A stretch of DNA of 39,702 nucleotides. Source: Ferruginibacter sp. (GTDB taxonomy: Bacteria; Bacteroidota; Bacteroidia; Chitinophagales; Chitinophagaceae). Positions 25,521-33,069 of this stretch are shown piece after piece; position 1 is the first letter of the stretch; every line of letters begins with the position of its first letter. A program made the translations under genes and the position numbers. The notes under the pieces are model-generated. The model was not told where the DNA came from and ran no database searches. It was given only the letters and a program-made list of their open reading frames with translations. The DNA is taken from assembly GCA_025352525.1 (NCBI GenBank), contig JANXTG010000186.1, positions 1 through 39,702 of the forward strand. Reading direction: 5' to 3'.

Positions 25521-25588
25521 TCTAATCTACTTTTAATCTCTTTTTAATTTGTTCCTAATCTTGCCCTAATGTGTCTCTTTTAATATTG
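25521..25588 (+). promoter_or_regulatory. Five-unit 11-bp direct repeat array and -7 element upstream of the efflux operon
   Basis: TAAT occurs at 25523, 25534, 25545, 25556 and 25567, in exact 11-bp register. Each unit fits YYTAATnTnnY, and the T two bases after TAAT is invariant. The array (25521-25575) ends five bases before TAATATTG (25581-25588), a near-match to the -7 consensus. OmpR/PhoB-family regulators are known to bind tandem direct repeats one helical turn apart next to the promoter, so the array is a likely binding site for the regulator encoded at 23352-24029. TolC starts about 110 bp further on. Confidence 0.65.
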
Positions 25589-25697
25589 CATTTAAACTTA
25601 AATAAAATTGGTGATACCCAATCTTTTTAAAGTTTAGTTTTTATTATAAATGGATGATCCATTTATTTATAATAATGCACAATTAAAAATTAGACCT

Positions 25698-26993
25698 ATG
25701 AAAATGCTATTTCGTTGTTGTATTGTTAACGTATTGTTTTTATTTATCGGGATTACCGGAATCGCTCAAAACTTTAATTCTGATACGCTGCAATTATCTT
25801 TACCGCAGGTAGAAAAAATATTTTTAGAAAAAAATCTTCCTGTGTTGGCGCAAAAATATAATGTGCAAGCTGCCAAATCTTTAATTGTTCAAGCTAAACT
25901 ATGGCCCAATCCTAACATAAATATTTCCAACGGAATTTATAATACTCAAAACAAAAGATTTTTTCAAATAACAGATAGAGATACAACTTTTGGAGAGCAG
26001 GCGATTCAGATATCGCAATTAATTGTTTTGGCAGGAAAAATAAAAAAGCAGGTTAAAGTGGCTGAAACAACTTTTCACTTGGCCGAATATGGACTTTATG
26101 ATTTATTGCGGACACTAAAATTAGCCTTGCGCACCACTTTCTTTAATATTTATTATTTGCGTCAAACTGCAAAAGTTTACGACAAAGAAATTGGCGCTTT
26201 AAAAGTAATAGTAGCGGCATTTAAAGAACAGGTTGGTAGTGGTTATGTAACACAGACAGATTTGGTTAGGGTACAAGCTCAACTATATTCATTGCAAAAC
26301 GAATATCAGGTACTAATAGACAATATTAATGATCAACAAAGCCAACTGCGGTTGTTGGTAAAAGCAACGCCTACTACTTATATCGTTCCTGTAGTAGACA
26401 CAATCGCCACTCAAAATGCCAATCCACTTGCCTATTCCATGGCAACGTTGTTGGATTCTGCTTATGCAAATAGAACAGACCTTATGATTTCAAAAGGGAA
26501 CCTACTATTAAGCCAACAAAATTATTCACTGCAAAAAGCAATGGCTGTTCCTGATTTATCTGTGGGTATTAGCTACGATAAACATGGTAGTTATACGCCC
26601 TTTTTTACTTCAGCAGGTGTAGGTATAAATATTCCCATTTTTAATCGCAATCAAGGAAATATAAAATCTAGCAGAATTATTATTGATGTAAACAAAGTTC
26701 AATTGCAGTTTACACAAGATGTGATGGTGGAACAGGTAAGCAGAGGTTTACAAAAAGCCATTGATGCTGATAAATTATACAAGCAGATTGATCCCTCATT
26801 TGCAAATCATTTTGATGTGCTAGCCGAGGCAATGATGCAGAGTTATAAACAAAGATTTGTTCGCCTTATTGATTTTCTTTCCTTCTATGATTCTTACAAA
26901 CAAAATATTGTACAGTTAAATACAATCCTATCTAACAAAATAAACGCCTTGGAAAATATTAATTTTTTCACAGGTTCCAACTTTTTTAATTAA
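25698..26993 (+). CDS. TolC-family outer membrane factor of the RND efflux system (CzcC/CusC-like)
   Basis: A 431-residue outer membrane efflux protein from ATG 25698. The signal peptide (MKMLFRCCIVNVLFLFIGITGIAQ) begins directly at this codon. An upstream in-frame ATG at 25650 would put 16 polar residues before it and is less likely. The mature part has two OEP repeats of long amphipathic helices (LPVLAQKYNVQAAKSLIVQAKLWPNPNI and a second repeat from ~260). It forms the exit duct through the outer membrane for the adaptor and pump encoded downstream, 24 bp away. No lipobox Cys is obvious. Confidence 0.9.
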   Translation: MKMLFRCCIVNVLFLFIGITGIAQNFNSDTLQLSLPQVEKIFLEKNLPVLAQKYNVQAAKSLIVQAKLWPNPNINISNGIYNTQNKRFFQITDRDTTFGEQAIQISQLIVLAGKIKKQVKVAETTFHLAEYGLYDLLRTLKLALRTTFFNIYYLRQTAKVYDKEIGALKVIVAAFKEQVGSGYVTQTDLVRVQAQLYSLQNEYQVLIDNINDQQSQLRLLVKATPTTYIVPVVDTIATQNANPLAYSMATLLDSAYANRTDLMISKGNLLLSQQNYSLQKAMAVPDLSVGISYDKHGSYTPFFTSAGVGINIPIFNRNQGNIKSSRIIIDVNKVQLQFTQDVMVEQVSRGLQKAIDADKLYKQIDPSFANHFDVLAEAMMQSYKQRFVRLIDFLSFYDSYKQNIVQLNTILSNKINALENINFFTGSNFFN

Positions 26994-27017
26994 CCGTTTA
27001 CAAAAGACATTCATGTT

Positions 27018-28133
27018 ATGCATAAACAAAAAAAAATAAACTCAAAAGCGCTTTTGCTCAGCTTCTTATTGGTCTCAACTTTCTTGATCATTCAATCTTG
27101 TAATACAAAAGAAGAGCAAATATCGGCAGAAAAACAACCCTATATCATTCCTGATTCTCTTTTAAAAACCCTTGTTATAGATTCTGTGCAAAAGGGCGAA
27201 TTGGTTAATTCAATTACACTTACAGGACAAGTAGATTTTAATCAAGATAAGCAAGTAAATATATATTCTTTAGTTAGCGGAAATGTGCAAGATGTAAAAG
27301 TACAGTTAGGAGATTTTGTAAAACAAGGGGAAATCTTGGCAATGGTAAAAAGTGGTGAGATGGCAGGCTTTGGTAATAATTTAATTGTTGCGCAAACCAA
27401 TATTACCTCCACTAAAAAACAGCTTGATGCCAACAAAGCTTTGTACAAAAGTGGTATTGCTTCTATCCTTGATGTTACTAGTGCTCAAACCTATTACGAT
27501 CAGGCATTGGCCCAACTAGATATGATTAAAAAAGTGCTTAAAATTAATGGCAACAATGCAGATGGAAATTACATCGTTAAAGCACCCATCAGTGGTTTTA
27601 TTGTACAAAAATTTGCCAACAATAGTATGACCATTCGTACGGACAATAGCAATCCATTGTTTACCATTTCAGACCTTAACAATGTGTGGGTTTGGGCAAA
27701 TGTATATGAATCAAATTTAAATAAAGTCCATTTGGGCGATAGTGTTGGTATCACAACACTGTCTTATTCTGATCAAGTTTTTACCGGGAAAATTGATAAA
27801 ATATTGCATGTGCTTGACCCAACAAGCAAGGTAACTAAAGTACGCATTGTAATAAACAACAAGGATTATGCTTTGCGTCCACAGATGTTTGCCAGTGTAA
27901 CGGTTACAAATACCCAACACGACCAAGCAATGTATGTACCATTAAGTTCATTGGTATTTGATAACAGCCAATACTATGTGCTTGTTTACCACGGGCACAA
28001 TAAAGCCAGTATTACCCCGGTCCAAAAATTAAGTGCTTTAGGTAACAAAATTTATATAAAAGATGGGGTGCAGGTAGGCGATAAATTGATTGCATCAAAA
28101 ACGTTGGAAATCTACGACCAACTGAATAATTAA
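27018..28133 (+). CDS. RND efflux periplasmic adaptor lipoprotein (membrane fusion protein, CzcB/CusB-like)
   Basis: A 371-residue adaptor with a lipoprotein signal peptide (lipobox IIQSC, Cys28). The HlyD/MFP blocks follow: beta-barrel/lipoyl entry (TLTGQVDFNQDKQVNIYSLVSGNVQDVKVQLGDFVKQGEILA), a hairpin helix region, a second lipoyl half (YIVKAPISGFIVQKF), and a barrel domain (VWVWANVYESNLNKVHLGD). It should bridge the inner-membrane pump and the TolC duct. There is no His-rich metal-binding N-terminal extension. It is cotranscribed with its neighbours, with 24-bp spacers on both sides. Confidence 0.92.
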   Translation: MHKQKKINSKALLLSFLLVSTFLIIQSCNTKEEQISAEKQPYIIPDSLLKTLVIDSVQKGELVNSITLTGQVDFNQDKQVNIYSLVSGNVQDVKVQLGDFVKQGEILAMVKSGEMAGFGNNLIVAQTNITSTKKQLDANKALYKSGIASILDVTSAQTYYDQALAQLDMIKKVLKINGNNADGNYIVKAPISGFIVQKFANNSMTIRTDNSNPLFTISDLNNVWVWANVYESNLNKVHLGDSVGITTLSYSDQVFTGKIDKILHVLDPTSKVTKVRIVINNKDYALRPQMFASVTVTNTQHDQAMYVPLSSLVFDNSQYYVLVYHGHNKASITPVQKLSALGNKIYIKDGVQVGDKLIASKTLEIYDQLNN

Positions 28134-28157
28134 GTTTAGGACATTAAAATATATACC

Positions 28158-31100
28158 ATGAGCAGGTTTCTTAGAATGATTACCGGATTTTCTTTAAAAA
28201 ATAAATATTTTGTACTGTTCTCTGCAGTACTACTTATTTTAGGAGGTATACTTACGTTTGAGCAAATGGCCATTGAAGCATTTCCAGATGTTACCAATAC
28301 TGAAATAGATATCATTACCCAATGGCAAGGCCGAAGTGCGGAAGAGGTTGAAAAGTTTATTACAATTCCCATTGAAATAGCGATGAACCCGGTGCAGAAA
28401 AAAATTCACTTACGCTCCAGCAGTATTTTCGGTTTATCGTTTATTAAAATACTTTTTGATGATGATGTAAAAGATCCTCAAGCAAGGCAACAGGTAATGA
28501 ACCTGCTACCAAATGCAACATTGCCTCCTGCAGTAATACCCGCTGTGCAGCCACCTATAGGCCCAACAGGTGAGCTTTACAGGTATACTTTAAAAAGTTC
28601 TTTAAGAGATGTAAGGGAATTAAAAACAATGCAAGATTGGGTAATTGACCGACAGCTACGAAGCCTTCCTGGAGTAGCAGATATTAATAGTTTTGGAGGT
28701 AAAACCAAAACCTACGAAATTAAAGTAGACCCAGGAAAATTAACCAACCTTGGTTTAACCCCACTAGATATATTTACAGCTGTACAAAATACCAATATCA
28801 ATGTTGGTGGCGATATGATATTTCAGAACAACCAATCTTTTGTAGTGCGGGGCATCGGTTTACTAAATGATATTGATGAAATAAAAAACATTATTATTCA
28901 AAACAACAATGGAGTACCACTTTTGGTAAAGGATGTAGCTTCTGTAGATATTTCTAACGTACCACGGCTGGGATGGGTTGCCCGAAGTGATTCTAAAATT
29001 GATTCTGCCGGAAAAAGAACGGTCATTGATCAAGCTGATGTTGTAGAAGCAATTATAGTAATGAGAAAAGGTGAAAATCCTTCTGAAGTAGTAAAAGGTA
29101 TTCAGGAAAAAGTAAAATATCTCAATCAATATGTACTACCAGCCGATACCAAAATAGTTCCCTATTATGATCGGTCTAACTTAATAGAATACGCTACTCA
29201 CACGGTATTACACAATCTTATTGAAGGTATCTTATTGGTAGTTGTTCTAATTACGCTTTTTCTTTTTGATTGGCGAGCTACAGTTGTGGTAGCTGTTATT
29301 ATTCCTATATCGTTGTTGTTTGCGTTTATCTGTTTACATTTTATGGGAATGTCGGCAAATTTACTGTCATTGGGTGCGGTAGATTTTGGGATCATTTTAG
29401 ATGGAACAATTGTAATGGTAGAAGGAATTTTTGTAATCCTCGATCTCAAGGCAAAGGAAGTAGGAATGGAACGGTTTAATAAAATGTCCAAATTGGGCAT
29501 TATTAAAAAAGCAGCAGGTCAAATAGGTAAAAGACCCTTTTACTTAAACGTGATTATCATAACTGCGCTCTTACCCATTTTTGCTTTTCAAAAAGTAGAA
29601 GGTAAAATGTTTTCCCCTTTGGCTTACACACTCAGTTTTGCATTAATAGGATCGTTGATAACCACCTTAACGCTTGTACCAGTATTGATAAGTATTTTAA
29701 TGCGAAAAAATGTAAGAGAAAAGCACAACCCCATAGTACATCCGATTCTCAGCTTTATGCTTGGTGGATTTATAAAATCTTATAAATATAAAAAACTGGT
29801 TTTTACAGTTGCCGTTTTTGTAATGATAGCAGGCATTTATTCTTTTAAATACCTTGGATCGGAATTTTTACCACAGCTAAATGAAGGAAGTATATGGTTG
29901 CGTATACAAACAAATTATAGCACTGCATTGGATAAATCTGTTCAAACCTCTAAGGACGCTCGGGATATTATTATGAAATTTCCACAGGTCAAATATTGTG
30001 TTTCTCAAACAGGCCGACCGGACAACGGAACGGATGTAACAGGGTTTTACAACAATGAGTTTGATATATTAATGTACCCAGAAGATAGCTGGAATCCAAA
30101 AATTTCAAAAGATGACTTGATAGAAAAAATGAATAAAGCTTTGTCTGTGATGCCTGGTGTAAACCTTAATTTTTCTCAGCCAATAAGCGATAATGTGGAA
30201 GAAGCTGTTTCGGGTGTGAAAGGCAGTATTTGCTTAAAAATATTTGGTGATTCTTTGCCTTACATGGAAAATCAATTAACTAATTGTTTTAATGTTTTAA
30301 AAAATGTAAAAGGGATTGAAGACTTAGGTATACTCCATAATATTGGGCAGCCCGAGTTGGATATTAACCTAGATCAACAAAAAATGGCATTATATGGGGT
30401 TGCTTCCGCACAGGCAAATGCTGTAATAAGCATGGCTATTGGGGGTTTGGCCCCGGGCGGTTTACCTGCCAGTACTTTATATGAAGGCATTAAAACGTTT
30501 GATATTAGGGTTAGAATGCCAGAAGAATTTAGAAGAACGCCCGAACAGATTGGCGAATTATTGGTGCCTACCATGGGAGGCAGTAAAGTACCAATTAAGG
30601 AAATAGCAACCATCACTCAAAAAACAGCAGCGTCATTAATTTATAGGGATGATAACAAGCGTTATGCTGCCTTAAAATTTTCTGTGAGAGGAAGAGATAT
30701 GGGAAGTGCTATTGCAGAAGCCAAAGAAAAAATTGAAAAAACCGTACATTTAAAAAGAGGTTATAAACTTGATTTTCAGGGAGATTTTGAAAACCAGCAA
30801 AGGGCACAAAAGCGATTGGCACAAGTAGTTCCTATCAGTCTTTTATTAATATTTATTTTGTTGCTGAGCATGCTGGGTAATTTTAAAGATGCTTTATTGG
30901 TTTTTACAAATGTTCCTTTTGCTTTGGTAGGGGGTATTCTTGCACTTCACCTTACCGGCACAACATTTAGTATATCGGCAGGCATTGGGTTTATAGCGCT
31001 TTTTGGAATTTGTATACAGGATGGTATTATATTGATTACCGTTTTTAAAGAAAACCTTGCACAAGTAAGAGGAAAAAATACCTTGTATAATTCTATTAAA

Positions 31101-31331
31101 TTAGGCGTTAGTGCACGAATAAGACCGGTTATAATGACAGCTCTAATGGCTGCTGTTGGTCTTTTGCCTGCAGCATTATCGAACGGTATTGGTTCTGAAA
31201 GTTCCAGGCCATTGGCAAGGGTTGTAATTGGTGGTATCCTTTGTGCAATGATTTTTTCTTTATGGGTTTTCCCAATTATTTTTGGCTGGTCTTATAGAAA
31301 TGTTGAGAAAGTACAGATGGATAAAACATAA
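28158..31331 (+). CDS. Heavy-metal RND efflux pump (CzcA type)
   Basis: A 1057-residue HME-family RND antiporter with the usual layout of two 6-TM halves, each with a large periplasmic loop. It expels metal cations with proton exchange. The TM4 motif is DFGIILDGTIVMVE, with Asp409, Asp415 and Glu422 in the same spacing as CzcA Asp402, Asp408 and Glu415. This favours divalent cations (Zn/Co/Cd/Ni class) over the monovalent Cu/Ag pumps, whose TM4 is different. The N-terminal block EAFPDVTNTEIDIITQW is also typical of the family. It is the last gene of the TolC-adaptor-pump operon. The exact metal is inferred by class only. Confidence 0.93.
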   Translation: MSRFLRMITGFSLKNKYFVLFSAVLLILGGILTFEQMAIEAFPDVTNTEIDIITQWQGRSAEEVEKFITIPIEIAMNPVQKKIHLRSSSIFGLSFIKILFDDDVKDPQARQQVMNLLPNATLPPAVIPAVQPPIGPTGELYRYTLKSSLRDVRELKTMQDWVIDRQLRSLPGVADINSFGGKTKTYEIKVDPGKLTNLGLTPLDIFTAVQNTNINVGGDMIFQNNQSFVVRGIGLLNDIDEIKNIIIQNNNGVPLLVKDVASVDISNVPRLGWVARSDSKIDSAGKRTVIDQADVVEAIIVMRKGENPSEVVKGIQEKVKYLNQYVLPADTKIVPYYDRSNLIEYATHTVLHNLIEGILLVVVLITLFLFDWRATVVVAVIIPISLLFAFICLHFMGMSANLLSLGAVDFGIILDGTIVMVEGIFVILDLKAKEVGMERFNKMSKLGIIKKAAGQIGKRPFYLNVIIITALLPIFAFQKVEGKMFSPLAYTLSFALIGSLITTLTLVPVLISILMRKNVREKHNPIVHPILSFMLGGFIKSYKYKKLVFTVAVFVMIAGIYSFKYLGSEFLPQLNEGSIWLRIQTNYSTALDKSVQTSKDARDIIMKFPQVKYCVSQTGRPDNGTDVTGFYNNEFDILMYPEDSWNPKISKDDLIEKMNKALSVMPGVNLNFSQPISDNVEEAVSGVKGSICLKIFGDSLPYMENQLTNCFNVLKNVKGIEDLGILHNIGQPELDINLDQQKMALYGVASAQANAVISMAIGGLAPGGLPASTLYEGIKTFDIRVRMPEEFRRTPEQIGELLVPTMGGSKVPIKEIATITQKTAASLIYRDDNKRYAALKFSVRGRDMGSAIAEAKEKIEKTVHLKRGYKLDFQGDFENQQRAQKRLAQVVPISLLLIFILLLSMLGNFKDALLVFTNVPFALVGGILALHLTGTTFSISAGIGFIALFGICIQDGIILITVFKENLAQVRGKNTLYNSIKLGVSARIRPVIMTALMAAVGLLPAALSNGIGSESSRPLARVVIGGILCAMIFSLWVFPIIFGWSYRNVEKVQMDKT

Positions 31332-31647
31332 CAGTTATTTAAAATTTTATACCTTAAAGTCAGCAGCATTAAATGTGAGGCAGCCGATTTTAAGTTGAAT
31401 TATTTTCTTGTAAGTTTTACTTCATGTTAGCCAACAAAATAACCATATTACGGATAAAAACTTTTTAACCACTCTTGGGTAATCAAAATAATTTACATCA
31501 ATAAAAAATTATTTTACAGCCTCAGAAAATCAATTGATTTTATAACATAATAATAAGGCGTTCGAATAATTATAACAATTGTAATCAAAAATTTAAATGC
31601 TTACTCATGCAGCTTTTTTTGCTTACTTTGTTTCTAATTTATAAAAA
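31332..31647. other. 316-bp spacer between the efflux pump gene and ung
   Basis: I see no gene here. It holds an all-AT inverted repeat (AAAATAATTT at 31485-31494 with AAATTATTTT at 31506-31515, 11-base loop), which could end the efflux transcript weakly. It also has a perfect 16-bp palindrome, AAAATCAATTGATTTT (31526-31541), and a near-consensus -7 TTACTTTG (31623-31630) 17 bp before ung. AT-rich composition makes each of these weak evidence alone. Confidence 0.4.
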
Positions 31648-32325
31648 ATGGATGTAAAAATTAACGACTCGTGGAAGCAGGTTTTAAAAGAAGAATTTGA
31701 AAAACCATATTTTGAACAGATAGTAAATTTTTTAAAAACCGAAAGAGCAGCCGATAAAACGACATTTCCTTCCGGCCCAAATATTTTTAATGCATTCAAC
31801 AAAACCCCTTTCGATAAAGTAAAAGTTGTTATTCTTGGGCAAGATCCATATCACGGAGTTGGTCAGGCACATGGTTTAAGTTTCTCTGTACCTCCAGGTG
31901 TAAAAATACCGCCTTCGCTACAAAATATTTTTAAAGAAATTAAAGCTGATATTGGTGTAGAAAACCCACCCAACTTTGGAGACCTGACCCATTGGGCAGA
32001 ACAGGGTATATTATTACTTAATGCAGCACTTACAGTTAGAGACGGTGAACCTATGAGCCACGCAAAAATTGGTTGGGCTCAGTTTACAGATGCCGTTATT
32101 AAAACAATTTCAGACAAAAAAGAAAATGTGATTTTTTTACTGTGGGGTAAATTTGCACAGGATAAACAAGTGTTAATTAATACAGACAGTCATTATATTT
32201 TAAAAGCAGCCCACCCTTCTCCCCTCTCTGCACATAATGGATTTTTTGGGTGTAAACACTTTTCAAAAACAAACGAAATACTTGTTAAACACGGAGAAAA
32301 TCCTATTGACTGGAAACTTCAATAA
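31648..32325 (+). CDS. ung: Uracil-DNA glycosylase
   Basis: A 225-residue family 1 UDG. It removes uracil from DNA to start base-excision repair. The water-activating loop GQDPYHG contains Asp66 (counterpart of E. coli Asp64), and the Leu-intercalation loop HPSPLSAHNGF contains His189. Length matches the family (225-230). The start is ATG 31648. plsC begins 6 bp after the stop codon, so the two are probably cotranscribed. Confidence 0.97.
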   Translation: MDVKINDSWKQVLKEEFEKPYFEQIVNFLKTERAADKTTFPSGPNIFNAFNKTPFDKVKVVILGQDPYHGVGQAHGLSFSVPPGVKIPPSLQNIFKEIKADIGVENPPNFGDLTHWAEQGILLLNAALTVRDGEPMSHAKIGWAQFTDAVIKTISDKKENVIFLLWGKFAQDKQVLINTDSHYILKAAHPSPLSAHNGFFGCKHFSKTNEILVKHGENPIDWKLQ

Positions 32326-32331
32326 AAATTA

Positions 32332-33069
32332 TTGACATTGCTAAAAAATATTTTTGGGCGGATTTGGGCTTTGTGGGCTTTACTCAGTTTTACTATAACA
32401 TTTCTTATAATTTTTATTCCCTCAATGCTTTCTTATTTATATAAAGACGAAGTGAAAGGTCAAAATTATTTTATTTGGGTCTCACGTGTTTGGATGCAAA
32501 GCTGGCTTTATTTAATTGGCTGTCCGGTAAAAGTGCTTGGCAAAGAAAACTTTGAAAAAAATAAAACCTATGTAATCGTTTACAATCACAATGCTTTATT
32601 GGATGTTCCGCTTTCTGCACCTTTTGTGCCCGGGGGCAACAAAACAATTGCAAAAGCGTCGTTTGGTAAAGTGCCCATTTTTGGTTGGTTTTATAAACGT
32701 GGTGGCATAATGGTTGACAGAAATAAAGAAAACAGCCGTGTAAAAAGTTTTGAAGCAATGCGGTCTACATTAAAGAAGGGTATTCACATGTGTATCTATC
32801 CTGAAGGAACACGCAATAGGACCGGCAACCCACTAAAACCCTTTTACGACGGTGCTTTCAAACTTGCTATAGATGCAAAAAAAGAAATTATTCCATGTGT
32901 AATAATTGGAACCAATAAAGCCATGCCCGTAAAAAAAACGTTTTATCTTGTACCTAAACGTTTAAAAATGATTTTTCTAAATCCTGTATCTTCAGAAAAT
33001 ATTGATACAAAAAGTTTAAACAAAAAAGTGTTTGATATCATGTCTGAAGAATTTACTAAAAATCAGTAA
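32332..33069 (+). CDS. plsC: 1-acyl-sn-glycerol-3-phosphate acyltransferase
   Basis: A 245-residue membrane-bound acyltransferase that makes phosphatidic acid. The catalytic HX4D motif is His86-Asp91 (NHNALLD), and the phosphate-binding motif is YPEGTRNRTG. An N-terminal TM segment (~13-32) follows the short leader. There is no ATG at the family start; TTG at 32332 or TTG at 32338 is used, and the protein from here matches usual N-termini (LLKNIFGRIWALW). The 3' end overlaps the end of the convergent lptD gene by 14 bp, with no terminator between them. Confidence 0.92.
   Translation: MTLLKNIFGRIWALWALLSFTITFLIIFIPSMLSYLYKDEVKGQNYFIWVSRVWMQSWLYLIGCPVKVLGKENFEKNKTYVIVYNHNALLDVPLSAPFVPGGNKTIAKASFGKVPIFGWFYKRGGIMVDRNKENSRVKSFEAMRSTLKKGIHMCIYPEGTRNRTGNPLKPFYDGAFKLAIDAKKEIIPCVIIGTNKAMPVKKTFYLVPKRLKMIFLNPVSSENIDTKSLNKKVFDIMSEEFTKNQ

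Noticed and set aside
25650-25697. Upstream ATG for the TolC-like gene
   Set aside because: It would place 16 polar residues ahead of a signal peptide that begins at ATG 25698.
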